DNA of 64,000 bases from Polyodon spathula (Eukaryota > Chordata > Actinopteri > Acipenseriformes > Polyodontidae): positions 8,382,621 through 8,446,620 of the forward strand of contig NC_054553.1 in the NCBI RefSeq assembly GCF_017654505.1. Direction: 5' to 3'. The notes beneath the pieces were generated by a model. The model saw only the letters and a program-made list of their open reading frames with translations, ran no database searches and had not been told where the DNA came from. Made by a program: the position numbers and the translations under genes. The first letter of the stretch is position 1; each line of letters starts with the position of its first letter. Shown here piece after piece: positions 1 to 13,239 of the stretch.

Positions 1-3000
1 TTTAGAAGCTTTTGGAATGTATCTGTATTGTACCATAGGACCAGTGGAATATCTCTACTATTCACTTTCATTGAGATTCCAAATCCCATCCTAGCCATGC
101 AGTAACAGGACATGGTACAGTTTCAATAAACACATTACTGACTATTATTAATAATCCAGGAACTTTCAATAGGAATGTCCCACAGTCATGTAGTAGCTGT
201 AACTAGAGGATGCAGTCCTAAAAAACCTGGCTCAGTTAGGTTCTACTTTGAAGACCTTTAGCTCCTCTTGTGCTAAGTGTGGCTTCTTTAATTAACATCT
301 CTTGTTTATAAAAGAGATATCTTCTTGTTGGAAGTCAGCTGCAGGTATGATGGGCAAGACAGCAAAACCAGAAAACTTGTTGCCTTTAATATCCGTGATA
401 TAGCATTAAATACCCAAAGTTATGGCTCTATGGATTTGCATACCAAGTTTCTTCAAGGAACCTGAAGTAGTAAATCAGTGAAGAATGGACAAGTATTCCC
501 TCTCTTGAAATGCAGTCTGTTCAAAAATTTTATTTTGTCAGAGGGTGAAGCCAATAGCAATAAGCAAGTCAGTAACATATATACTGGATGCAAATTCAAC
601 TGTAGAACCATCAAAGATGACGAATAGTACAGAAAAAGAACAATTAATAGTTGAATTCAAATTGGATAAGTGGTATTTAAAACCTAGAGTTAAGCAAATG
701 AGGTATTAATAGCATGGTAAAGATAGATGTAGAGAAGGAGAGCTACCACCATATATGCCCACTATCTGATACAGCCAGTATGGTAAATAATATTAATACC
801 AAGTTTCATAACAATTGGATGACCGGTTTTTCAGATATATGCTAGTGTGGCATGCAGATAGACAAACATATATGGACAGGTAGGCACCCCTACATATCCC
901 CAGAATCTAATACTATTCGGATATGTGGTGTGACACAGGCACATGACCACCTCTACTGTACCCCTGTTGCTGAAGACTGCATCTTAAGAATATTTTTTAT
1001 TTGATGTCAGATATCCTGGGAATTTGGCAGTGTTTATTTATTTAAAAACTACCTTTGCTTTTGTAATACCAGGGCATGCACACAAGAGGATCATGATACT
1101 ATAGTAATAACTCCATAGTATTTGTAAGGTTAAAAATATGTGTATGAAATGAAGAGTTGATTGCATTACAGTCTTCATTGCATTACAGTCTACAATCTTG
1201 AATGTCTAGAGGAGGCTAGGAGTATATGATACAAGTTTGGTGCAAAATCAAGGCTGTTATCATGCTCACCATGTACAGAATAACAGACAGAGAGGTGTGC
1301 ACAATCATTTTTTGAATGAGAACAGAAACCAGGGAATTATTTTAGGGTTTTGCTGATCGACTTGACAGCACTGCTTGTATGCAACAAAATCTGCTCCAAT
1401 CATTTTTACAGGTAACTGATGTGGGTTTCTCAATGTGTCTGGATCCTTTAACAAGCAAGAAAACCTGCTTTCAAAACACTTTGTTTCAACACAATCCATT
1501 TTGACATCCCAATTATTAACTCATTTTAAATGCTTATTGCAGGTTACCTCCAGATCAACCTGTTTTGTCATTTGTACACAGGATTTAAATTATCTGTAGG
1601 TTGGCTTTGTTAGTGAGTAATAACACTTTGGTTTTATGTTTGATTCAACCGTAGTTCGTGTTAGCAGACATCGCATTACTGAGAAATATTCCAACTGAAC
1701 GCTTCATTAGGATTCAACAGTGACATTTATTGTTTGCTACAGACTTTCTTTCTGTTTACTTAATTCCTATATGGCAAATAGGTACCCTTGCTTTGAAGCT
1801 ACATTTCTTCATGAGCTGATTACAGAATCCAGGCTGCCGTCTATTGCAAGAAATCGTTAGGTTTTATATAAAAATGTGTACTCCTGTACCCAGATGCTGG
1901 CCTGTGCCAATTTAGATTATATAATGTTGGAGGCCTCCTCCCCACACTTTACTATTGCAGGTCTGAGGCATGTTGGGTTGAATATGTTTAATATTAATAC
2001 TTCCTGTATATGGTGTCTCTGACCACAAAGCAGAGCTGCTTATAATAAGAGAAACCATACAAAAATGTATTCAATCAAAATCACAAAAATTGATAGTATA
2101 CTAGTACAATTTTAAGAGAAAATAAAATCACTTAGTTAAATTCACTTCATGGATTTAAGCAGTCTGCTGCTTTTCTATTTGGTAAAAACACTAAATGGAT
2201 CTTTTTAATACAAGTAATTGACAGAATCTTGAATGAGGACCCTGAAGGTTCAATCCCTTTAAATTGATGTTTCAAAGTGTTTATTTGTTCCCTAGCCAGA
2301 CCTGAATAATGTGGCCTGCATACACAAACTTATATATTAAACATTCACATATTATATTGCACTGTATCTTGTATAATGTGGAGGAAATAAACAAGAACCA
2401 AGTTAACTATAAAATTACTCAACAGTATTATTGTAGAAAAGTGGCTTCAAATTAGATAATCTAAACAGAAGATTACAGTCAAGTAGTCTCTGACCCTGAG
2501 CTGGAAGCCAAATATTTGCCACAGTCCTGTATAACGTTCTCATGACATTCATTTCTATGGCCTGTATAGTCTGTGAGATAGAGAGTGAAGGAAGGACAGT
2601 TCTGTGCCACACTTTGCATTGCTGTAGATAAATATGGGCAAGTATTTCTACAGTCAGTCTTGGAGAATACTATGCTAACCGCATAGGGAAGATTCATTGG
2701 GGTATTGGTTTATTTCTTGATGACTGTCATACTGTTTTTTTTTTTTTTTTTTTTTTACTAAACCACTCAAGAGAAACATCATCTCTGCTCCCTTATTAAG
2801 AGTCACCCTATCCGCCCTGTCAGATTTTTAATAATTGAATTTGCACAGAAGCAGCACAGCAGTTCTCAACCTTATTAATCGAAGACTGGCCCGTGTTGAA
2901 GCCACTGGGGAGTTATTCTTAAAAACAATTTGTATCAGGCAATGCTGACACATGGTTAGACATGCATCTATACCACTAGACAGGAGTTTATTTTGTACAT

Positions 3001-5079
3001 GGTTCCATTTTCATAGCAGTATTGTGGAAAAAAATAATGGTTGTCAAAATATGAAGTGAAAAGCAAAAACATCACAAGGGAAGTACGTTGTCTTGCTTAC
3101 TGGTCCAAACAAGCAGACAAATACAATAAGGGCACTACAAAGAGGTAAACCAAGGTCAAAATTAAGGGCAATAGTGGCCTTGAGTGACTGAAATTAAGAA
3201 AACAAAATACCCATCAATTAAAATATGCTGTACGATAATATCGATGCACTAAACATAAAAAAATCAATGCAAATCAGATACGTTAGACAAGTGTAACAAC
3301 CAATTATGCAGCTTCTTGTGTTTGATGTCAATGTAGTAACACGCTTCTATACAGCAAAACAATGTACAACTAGCAATATTTTCCTAATGTTTACCCATAC
3401 AAAAGAGACATGAAACCTCCTTAACAGCCTTTGTACAAAAATGACAATTAAAAAAAATAAAAAAAAACATGTAACCATGATTTATCTGGAGTTTTTCTGC
3501 TGTTTCCAGAAGAGTGGAGCATTGCCTATAGGTAGCAAGTCACGTGGGCTTCAAGGGTGAACCTGGCAAGGCAGACCACCCAAGTGATCCAACCAACTGA
3601 TAAGACCAGAAAATTGACATTGAAACACGTAGACCCACGACAATCATTCTACAACCCAGCAAAATAAAACTTATATGCAAGACCACCGTTTTGGTGAGGA
3701 CTTAACTGCATAGAAAATATTTACTTGTATGTGCATATTACAAATGCAAAGGCAAGCATAGGTACACTTTTCATATCTGATTTTTTTTATGACCACAGGG
3801 AATGTAAGAATTGAGTGAAGAGTCTTGGTCTACACTGTCTATATAATTGATGCAGCATTTGAACTAATGGACACATTGTTTGTAGCAAGACTCAAGGCAG
3901 TTTATTAAATTGTATTTTTTTTAATATATTTTCTGCCACTCAAGATAAGTCGTCTGTATTTTAATTGGCTTTTCATCAAACACCACATTTTACTCTTCTT
4001 TTTTTTTTCTTTCTTGGTCTTTTACGTGTATGCTAGTTTATTCTGTTGTGTTTTTCACAGGCTTGGTTTACATGCAAGAATAAAATAAGTCTCACCTTTT
4101 TGGCACACTATTTTGGTAGTTTTATATTGACAGGTTCCTGCTCCAACATATATGAAAGACTTAAAAGACAACAAGCTAAGACATTGGTAATTGAAGTCTA
4201 AGAATAATGATATATGTACAAAATAAATGTTTGCAGTAGCAAATCGAATGTCTGCCTTTCCTTATTATAGCTATCTTCTCTGGAATTCAGATCAGTCCCA
4301 GTTTGGGGTACAGATTGTGAAAATCACATTTAAAGGTGAACTCTCTGCTGCAGTGCAATGTCCTTTTTCAGTAGAATTCTGGGAAGTAGTCGTACAGGGC
4401 TCCAACGCATGGCAGTGTACAGGGACTCATTAGGGAATCTACATACATTTACACAACTGAAAATGTAAGGGTATGCCAAGATACATGTAGAAATAAAGTG
4501 CACAGTTAATCAGGGGGGCAGAATTCTGGAAAGATCAACACAACTGCAATAAGACTTTCCCTTTAAGTTTTGGATAGTGACATTTCCATATTGACTGAAG
4601 TATTATTTGCCATGCAAAACAAAGCATTCACATATTTTATTTTGTACCTGAATAGCACGCATTTCTGCACATTTTTCACAGTAAAACATAAAAATCTGTT
4701 TTTACTTGAAGTCATTTTACACTGTTTCAGAAGAGTGACTGATTGGGGGTGTTATGTTCACTGACAACATGCATTACCGTAGGTTTGTCATTTCTTTTAG
4801 TTTTCTTTGTACGGATGAGAGTAGACATGGGTGACACTTGTCATTGAAAATGTCAGTACTTACATGAGATGCAATGTAATCTAAAATTGATCAAAGAATG
4901 CATTACAAAGCATAGCATCCTTATTTGTTTCATGAGCAACAAATCATGGTGTGGATTTAAAAATCAGTAATGTATTATAGCAAAATTGGTCAGGCAGTAC
5001 AATTTAGAATTCATAAATGAAGGAACTTAAAATGTTTGAAAGTCACTTTGGGCTAGTTGTGTACTTAGTTGCTTATTTC
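1..5079. other. intergenic, no gene seen
   Basis: I see no exon with protein-like sequence and splice sites on either strand. The stretch is AT-rich single-copy-looking DNA with a T run at 2735-2756 and one dispersed repeat near 760-930 (listed separately). The short open frames here contain no recognisable domain and look like chance. Confidence 0.6.
760..930 (+). repeat. dispersed repeat, copy 1 of 2 in window
   Basis: The segment around 809-845 (accaagtttcataacaattg, then a ggatgaccggttt-like stretch and a cagatatat motif) matches the reverse complement of 25890-25937 with scattered substitutions. Both copies also carry a ccccagaat/ccagaatgtgat-like block near an ACAGACA-rich stretch, but in a different order. 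This is a dispersed repeat of unknown class; I could not identify ends. Confidence 0.4.
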
Positions 5080-5262
5080 ACCTGGAGGATGAAATGGCCT
5101 TGCTTCAAAGGATTCTTTCCTCTGAGCAACCAACCAACTGTTTCCTCACATACTCTCTGCCAGTAACATGCATTGACCCAGAAGACTCACGCTGAGGTGA
5201 AATGACCCAGGAAAGACTGTCCTTCTGTTAGCTACAATTGCTTTAAAAGGAATTCACTGATT
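5080..5262 (+). mobile_element. MITE family A, partial copy 1
   Basis: The copy shares the block TTTCACCTGGAG...AGAAGAC...GCTGAGGTGAAATGACCCAGG with copies near 30.4, 59.4 and 63.4 kb. The left and right ends of the block (atttcacctgg and tgaaatgacccagg) are themselves nearly inverted repeats. It ends with ttagctacaattgctttaa, which also occurs at 30773-30791. This copy lacks the clear terminal inverted repeat seen at 30.4 kb, so it is degraded or truncated. Confidence 0.5.
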
Positions 5263-5314
5263 AGCTTTTGTCTTTTAATTAGAATTAAAATAATTAACAG
5301 TAAGAGAGTTAAAA

Positions 5315-5493
5315 AGTAAGTAGTGGGGTTCTGAAAAATATAGCGTTGAAACGTTGAAACTTAAGACAGACTTAAGTTAAAGTGTAAAAAGTTGTCAGGA
5401 TGTTAACGATGAAAAGAAAAAAAACACAGGTATGTTACAGTTGTACCATCACGTGGGTATAACGTTATGTTTTTCAGAACCCTGCTACTTACT
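5315..5493. mobile_element. 179-bp MITE with long terminal inverted repeats
   Basis: The left end AGTAAGTAGTGGGGTTCTGA... (5315-5347) is the inverted complement of the right end (5461-5493) with only a few mismatches over about 33 bases. The interior is short and has no coding potential, as in a non-autonomous DNA transposon. I could not define a target-site duplication or assign a superfamily. Confidence 0.65.
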
Positions 5494-6935
5494 CTAAGTC
5501 AATAGAGTTTTGTTATGAACTATGAAATGCTTGAATAGTTTTGGTACCAGATGAGCCTTGAGTTATTTAATGATTTTTTTGATAGATTAAATAACATAAT
5601 CTATTAAAACAGACTTAATAAAAATACTTTCAAATAACAAAGCTTTGTGAACAGGGACCACTGTGTATAATAACAAGGATTACAAGCTCAATGATTAAAA
5701 AGTGCGGCAGTGTTTAGAACCACCACTGTTTATATCAATCAGGTTTTTAAACACATTTTATATATAAATATAATACTGGTACTGTTTTTAATTGTTTGTT
5801 TTTGAAAGCCGTCAGATAGTGATTAATTCGCCCACTGCGGGAGGGTATTTGTAGATATAACGTTTCAATATGTATTTATATACTGTAGCATTATATGCAT
5901 AAGACTTACCAAAAGTGTCTTCGAAGAGGAATAGCAGTAACTGCACACACAGTAGGCTACAGTTGAGTTAAATATGCATTTTATTTGTTTGTTGGTTTAA
6001 TCTCCTTTTGGCCAATATTTCCCCCTCTATCTAAAATGAAGTGGGCTTGCAGCTGTTTCATAGATGTGAGCACCCAGAGGGTTTGCAGGGAGCATGACTC
6101 TGTTTTCATTAAAGCTGACATATTTTATCGTCTTTGAGTAATGACATTTAATCAAAGTTGTAATATCATTAACAATTCATGAGTCAGATTAATTACGTGT
6201 GGAGAGTGTTAAATTGTGCCTCTTCCAGCTCAGTGGAATGTTTTTATATAACGTCACTTCAGTCACTAAAGACAATTTATATTTATTTACTTCGCTTATG
6301 TTCCTTACTGCGGAGTGGTGAGAATAATAAAACAGAAGAGTTGCGTTTAAAGATCTCTGTGGTAAGGTTAAGCTGATTTACAATTTTCACATTTTCTGGG
6401 TCTTTCAACCCGTCACTAACATTTTGTGTTTGGCATATCAAGGAGCTTGGTTTACTGGATAGGTAGGTGAAGGGTCAACATGCTATAGTATATTGCATTT
6501 ATAAACTGTCAAAGGCATGAGGTTAGAATACTTACAAAACAGTTTAGTGAAACACGTCCATTTAAAATGCTTATTATAGAGTGAAAGTATTTTATAAACC
6601 CATTTCATGTTCAAGTAATTGAAACATATTGAAAGAAAGGCAATCGTTTTTTTTTTCAATCTGTTTACATGTTTGTTTCCCTGAGCTACAGCTTGTGTGT
6701 GGTAGCCCACTTTTTGCAGAAGGAGAAGAATGCATGTTCAGTTCACAGTGACATAACATGGCAAAAAAGCTACAAGGAGGGAGGCAGCCAATATAAATAA
6801 GGCCATGTTAATGAACTGGAAAGCCAACAAATATTGTATCTGATTAGGCGTTCTCTCCTTGTGCCTGTTTTATTATTTATGTGTATATTATTTGTTATTA
6901 GTAGTGTTATTATTATGATTAATATTATTGTATAT
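5494..6935. other. intergenic, no gene seen
   Basis: AT-rich non-coding DNA. No exon, RNA gene or repeat boundary that I can support. Confidence 0.5.
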
Positions 6936-7415
6936 GTGTGTAGGATGGACAAAACCCATCCAACATTATTGTTTATTGTTTGAGATTGGTGAAAAGCCGG
7001 TCTCGTAAAGCATAGCTGGGGTTAAATCCTCATCCCATTAAATCCTGTGGGAATGTGGCTGGTGCCTTAATAAAATAATTGTTTAATGGGTAATTAAGGC
7101 TCCAGCCACAGTAAGAGACCCACTCCGGGCTCAGACAAAGGGGGAGAATAAGAGTGAATGTTACCAGCCAGCGAACAAGGTACTCATGTGCTTAAAATAA
7201 GGAGCATTGTTAGTGTTTGTTTTGTTTTGGTCAGAGTGCCCTTTTCTTTGTTTTGTGTGTTCTTTTGTTTAAGCTGTTTATTTTGTTAATTATTAAATAC
7301 GAGCAGAGCCGTTTTGCCCGTACAACCTGTGTTTTTGTTTCATTCCGTAGTCTGAAGTCACCACCCGCACACACCACTCAAGTCACCCTTTCAGACACAG
7401 TCATATCCAATAATC
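6936..7415 (+). repeat. LTR-like dispersed repeat with internal hairpin (tentative)
   Basis: This block differs in texture from its flanks. It contains a strong hairpin at 7054-7110, an ATTAAATACGAG stretch resembling a polyadenylation signal near 7293, and a C-rich end rich in CACC. The arrangement resembles U3-R-U5 of a solo LTR, and I believe similar sequence is common in sturgeon genomes. I could not verify ends or a target-site duplication, so the class is a guess. Confidence 0.3.
7054..7110. repeat. imperfect hairpin, 17 of 18 pairs
   Basis: The arm 7054-7071 (TGTGGCTGGTGCCTTAAT) pairs with 7093-7110 (ATTAAGGCTCCAGCCACA) with one mismatch, leaving a 21-nt AT-rich loop. It lies inside the LTR-like block. 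Confidence 0.75.
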
Positions 7416-10400
7416 ATATTGTACTGTAAAGCAGAATGACAGGAGAGTTTTAAGTTACTTTCACCAGCGATTAAATTCAGTTCCACCCTGGCTGAGATAT
7501 TTATTAAAACACCAGCTTTTGAAATTAGGCATGCTGGCCTTCAACCTTTATTACCCAAGACAGAGGTCTACTTAGACACACCTGAGTAAAATATCAATTT
7601 AATGGGCAGCTTGACTGTTTTACATAACAGTAGGACCCAGCATAACCAATACCAATCCTCTCAGGGACACTAAAATAATTGGTGATCATATCTGACAAGA
7701 CCACACTGCAAATTTAGGTCTAATTACTTTATAAACAGCTTGAGTAGATATTTTCACATCTGTTTCCTGCTCTTATTAACTTCAGTACCATTGAACTGCT
7801 CCTTATTTTATTATACATATTCTTTACTTTGAAAAGCCTATGGAGGTCCAAAGCTGTAGGGCTGCCTTATTTTCAGGACAAAGGACAATGACACTCATAA
7901 ACAATTTCAATAGCTATTTCAAGCAGTAAGTGAACTGTAGGAGCAAAAAATATTCATCATTAGTCAATTAACTCTTCATGCAGTACATTCTTATTCCAAA
8001 TATTCATAAATAACAGTGGACCACGGTAATAAATCTTAGTAGAAGACTACAATGAAAAGCAGTTTCCTCTGGGATGTGTCATTGCAAAGGAGACATTTCA
8101 ACCGAGTTATGAAAAATGACAAAAAAAAATGCTACTGGTCATATGTGAATTAAAATTGGCATCTTGACATTTTTAATGTCAAGTAGAATATAAAATAAAC
8201 TGGCTGTTGGTTTACAGTATAATGCATTGCTTTCTTTTAGTAGCTTACATTTATATTCAAATAGACAGTCAAACACATCTAATCCATGCTAACAATGTGT
8301 TGTTGTAGGCTTGCCCACGGCATTGTGCTGGAAGCAATCAACACTACAAAGGAAAACAAACTGAGGGAAAGCTATAAGAAACATCAAGCAGCCTTCACCA
8401 GTGACCCTGAGAAAAGGTGCCTGGTACTCAGTCAGCACTCCAGGGGGCAAGATGTCTCATAACATCTATTATTTCCAAATGGCTTGCATGAAAAACTAAA
8501 AGGGTCGACATGCAGCCTAGGCATAATTGAGGTATTACTAGCTTTGCTTAACACAGGTCCTGTTGAACTTCAAACTGAATACTGTAACATGTGATCAAGT
8601 TATTGTGAATCTCTGAAGCACCTAAGCTCAAACTAAAAACAAAATATCTAACTAGAATTATAAAGCACATGTGCAGAAAACCTCCTTAAGGCTGTGAGCC
8701 TTCTTCCCCCTGTCGGCCAGATTAATAATTTCAGAAATATTAATTAATATTTTACTCCTTTGAAACTTGTCAAACTGCACAACTCAAGATTTGCATATTA
8801 TCCATTCACAGCTACCTTGACCAATATTAAATCCTTATATAAAGACACAACCGAGGCAGGGGCATCTGGATTCTTTGAGGGATTTATACTGTAGCTGTCT
8901 TCTAATTCCTATGCACATTCATTTCTAAAATGAAAATGTTATTATCTGTGGTTATGAAAGATGTGATGTCACTTTATCCCATATGGCATGTGGATATACA
9001 CCTCATACGGAATTTGAGATAGTTGACCCAATTCACAAAGCTTTAACTTTATTTAAATAATGTTTGATGAATTCAATTAGCTGATCTAGATTGTTCCTTT
9101 TCTGTAGCCTTGGTAAAGGCTGGGAAAATCACAGCTGTTTTAAGGTAGTCTTCTTGTTTAGATTATATTTGTATATAATTTTCTGTTCTCAGTAAAATGG
9201 TGATTTATAAAAACTCAAAACGTTTAAAGCACCCCATGACAGTGTTCACGCATGTTTTCTGTACACCAGTGCATCCATTAACTGCCTCTGTGCAAATACA
9301 TCAGTCAGAAATCCAACATTGAGCAGGTACATTATACTTTGGTGTACCAGCTGTACTTAAAGAGAAGACATGTTTGAGAACTCTAGAGAGGCCACAGAGG
9401 TACTTCAGATTTTAGTTTTTAAAAAGTCAGCAGGATGGGATGACTAGAACAGAAAATATAAAAAGTGATTTTAAACAATTAAAAAAAAAAAAAAAATCCA
9501 ATCCAATATACAACGGATGTTTAAAAAAACAGCTTTTAAAAAGAAGGCTCAGGTGTTGTAATATATGTGGTTCACATGTTTGTAAATTAGTTGTTGACAG
9601 TTTAACAAATACTTTTGAAATTCAGCATACATATATATGTTGAACACCTATAGATTTATCATATATACCTGCATACCTAATTCATGGTGGTTTATTTAAA
9701 ATCGTAGCTCTTTTGTAAGGGATATATTGTAAGGGGTGCATGTTGTAAGAAATAATTGCACTGCATTTGCAAGTTGTCAATAACACTACACTTTGTACTG
9801 TTGCAAAAACACCTTTTCATGGTGTGGCATTTCAGAATGGCTATATTGTTGTGTAAAGCAGCAGACATTGAACAGTTCAGAACCTGTTGAGTTTTAATAA
9901 AATAATTACATTTTGATGCTCAGGCACTCATTACCTTATGTTGAAGTCTCATTCTCTGTTTTAGTTCCTTTATTATTCCATCAGCCTTGTACCAAATGTA
10001 CCCTAATTTAACAACTTGTATCAAAGCAAAATTGCTTAAAGTCTAGAGTACATCAGAACTCAGTATAGTTTGGCATAATATCCCTGCACCTCGAAAAGAC
10101 AATAGGAGATGCCAATGCTGGAGTTGTTTTTGAAACTGCATATAGAGCCTGGTTATATCAGCATCATCAGATCAGAGTGCCAGGCCATTCAATGGTACAA
10201 ATTTGTAGAGGGAAGCATTGCTAACTACAAAATCATTGGGTGCCATATGGCTATAATATATTCCTCTATTCCCCAAAATATGTTTCTGATTTTTATGCTG
10301 GTTACAGCAGGGTTGCACCAAGGGGAATCATAATTAGCATCATAATTAGTTGAAAATGGTTCTGTTTTGGAGAAGGGTTCCAAGGGTTCCAATATATATA

Positions 10401-13170
10401 GTTTAATGCTATCAGTGGTTTTTACACAGACTAGTTTTTTTGTTTGTTTGTTTTTTTTAAATATGTATTTTGCAGTCCAGTCTGTGGAGCTCACTGATTT
10501 GTACTTTGTTTCCACAAAGACTTTGCTTGTAAAGAATGGGTCAGTGACTTAATTGGCATTCTGTCATCGCGATTACATCTTCACATGCAATGTCAAAACC
10601 GCCTCATTACTGCCCGGCACTGATCTGCTCATTTGTCAGTTGCTGTCAAATCGGTCAATTCTTTTCTCAGTATGTACATCCTGTACAAAAAGGGTTTAGG
10701 AAATGCAGTCTCTAAAGCCACTGTGATTTGAGAAATGGTTGTTCTGCAGATGGCTGTGGTGGAGTCAGAAAGCTTTGAATGTTGATGAGGTTACGCTGTC
10801 ATTTACCATTCTGTGTTCCTTTTAAGGATGAAGAGTATTATTAGTTATATTATTATACTACCAGTGTATTACCCAGGAGACACCTTGGCAGGACCATCAC
10901 CAGATCACAGCATTACCAGCAGAAGCAACATGGGATTTGTAATAAATAAATACTAAAGTGGTACTAATATGGTACCATAATGATGCATCCATAACTTCAA
11001 GATGCTCTGAAATTCTAAGGTAAAAATGTCAAGCAGAGGAACATTTTGACAAGTGTTTATTGTACTACCTGAGAACTGATGGCCAAAGTTATTCTTAGGT
11101 TCGTACCATTGTGACCATTTATTTCATGAACATGTTACCACTGTGTTGTATCATTCTATCAATGGCTTCTATCATTGTGGCTGCCCTAGTGCTACAGACA
11201 CCTCAAGCCTCACAACTGTATAGTGACACTCACACTCACACATGGACCTCCGCACTGAATATTTATACAGGTTGAACCTAATCCTCTGCTCCACAATGGC
11301 AATTAAAACACTGGAATGTACAAATTATACTGTAGCGCTAAGTGTAAAATACTTTTGATTAAAGGCATTGATTTCTGCTTATAATGTAAATATATGCAGC
11401 ATTCAGACCATATTTTTTTTACTGACAAATTCTAGGCTGTGGTTTGCTGTTCACTGCTTGTTTTTGCATTTATTTCATTTCAAATTATTTGGGGATGGGT
11501 GCTTTACATCCAAATATGAAGTCACATTAATATTAGAAAAATGTCACAACTACAGTATCAGAACCAGACATCTTTGTACTGCCTTTGGCACTTAATACAG
11601 AACAATTGAATTGCCGCCATTAAAAGATCATTTGGTAGTCTTAGCTTAGTCAGTATTAAAATTATTTGGGCTAATTCTGAAAACTAAAAACGTTCAGCTA
11701 TATTTTCGCCGGTTTAACACAAACTGAAACTTTATGCTGAATATGACATTGTTTAGGTTTCATAATCTCTGTACTTCTAGAAATGTTTTAAGCAAACTAT
11801 AAATTTAAATCTCTAAACACATTTAATCACAGCGATAAAGAAAAGAATAACTCAACAGTTAATCTTGATATCTTGATATCCTCCTCTCCGCAATTTTAAT
11901 ATAAAACAGTATTGATTAATATGTTGACACCCCATCCACACTCTCAAAAGCTATTATAATCAAAACCCTTTGGAGTCTGATTGATAGAATGTCTGTTACA
12001 GATAGATGGGAGGGGACCTGTAATTTTAGTACCTGCAGGTTTGACAGAATTACCAACCACTAATGTATTCCACAATCATTTTCCATTGTATTCAATTTTC
12101 ATTTTCATTATGTTGCAGTAGCATGGTATCATACCAGTGGCAGCAGGCAGTGCACTTCCTTATCAGGACCCCTGGGCAATAATTGTGTCAACTGGATTGT
12201 ATTGACAATGCTGTAAAGTTTTGCTGTTGTGGTAAAATAAATTTGCATTATGTTGAACTAATAAAATCTTTAAGCAATTTACAAACATGCATTAAGATAA
12301 GAATAATGTGCACTGAACTGTACAGAATAGGGCTATAATTCCTTAGATGGTGGGCTAGCTTGAGTCCAAATAGCGTATATGTACTGTAGGATGAAGTGTA
12401 TTTGTTAATTCATTTTTAAACTATTTGATTAACATCTCTAGTTTCTCATATTTGTTTAAATATTGCTCAGTGTCTGCTGCTGTAGCATTTTATTGAATTT
12501 GAATGCATTTCACTTTTATAAATCAAAATCGTTTGAAAATTTGGATGCCACTTTGATCTGTTAATTTTGCCGGTTGCTAGGCACCGCTGTTCTGAGGTGA
12601 AGAGCTTTGTATTTATTAACTACAGATGGCATGCACAGTTTCGCTTCTGCAGTCTTCATTGAATTCCTAACTAACCCTCCTTTTAAAATAAGAAATTAGC
12701 ATATGTGCAGTATAGACAATGTCTGCTTTTTTCCTGGTCTAACAATTTCCTGTGACAACGGTACAAATGAACCAAACGGTCCTGAGAGTACACCAAATTC
12801 TCCAATCAAACCACATGTGAAAGTGTCCTTCACATGTGTTACTTTACCTTTAAGTGTTTACAGCTCTATTTACCCACAGTTTTATTTTCATGACCTAGTT
12901 TTCAATATTATATCTCAAGGAGTTAAATGTGGTCTAGCTCTCCGAAGAGTAAACTGGTATAATTAGAGGATTGTGAGCTTGCCCTATGAATCAGATTGCT
13001 GTCTCAGCTAGATATGATGTTACATTATCTCAGTGCCACATTGGCACATAGCAGGGGGTTGTAACATTGGTGATTATACATTAATGTGATAGCTCATGGG
13101 GTGGAAGACACTTCTGAGGGATTTGCAGAAGAAAGAAAGTGTGTTCTTTCATAAATGACAACTTAAAAAA

Positions 13171-13171
<1 letters not shown>
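7416..13171. other. intergenic, possible conserved non-coding DNA, no gene seen
   Basis: No supportable exon. Within 7500-8120 and 8700-8830 there are dense clusters of homeodomain-type (TCAATTAA, TAATTA) and octamer-like (ATATTCAT) words with little repeat character, which is the look of vertebrate enhancers. That is an impression only. A CTCF-like word (ccagggggcaag) occurs near 8440. Confidence 0.3.
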
Positions 13172-13230
<59 letters not shown>

Positions 13231-13239
13231 TAATATAAT
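13172..13239. repeat. (AAT)n microsatellite
   Basis: About 20 copies of an AAT/TAA trinucleotide, degrading into TAATATAAT at the right edge. Confidence 0.95.
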
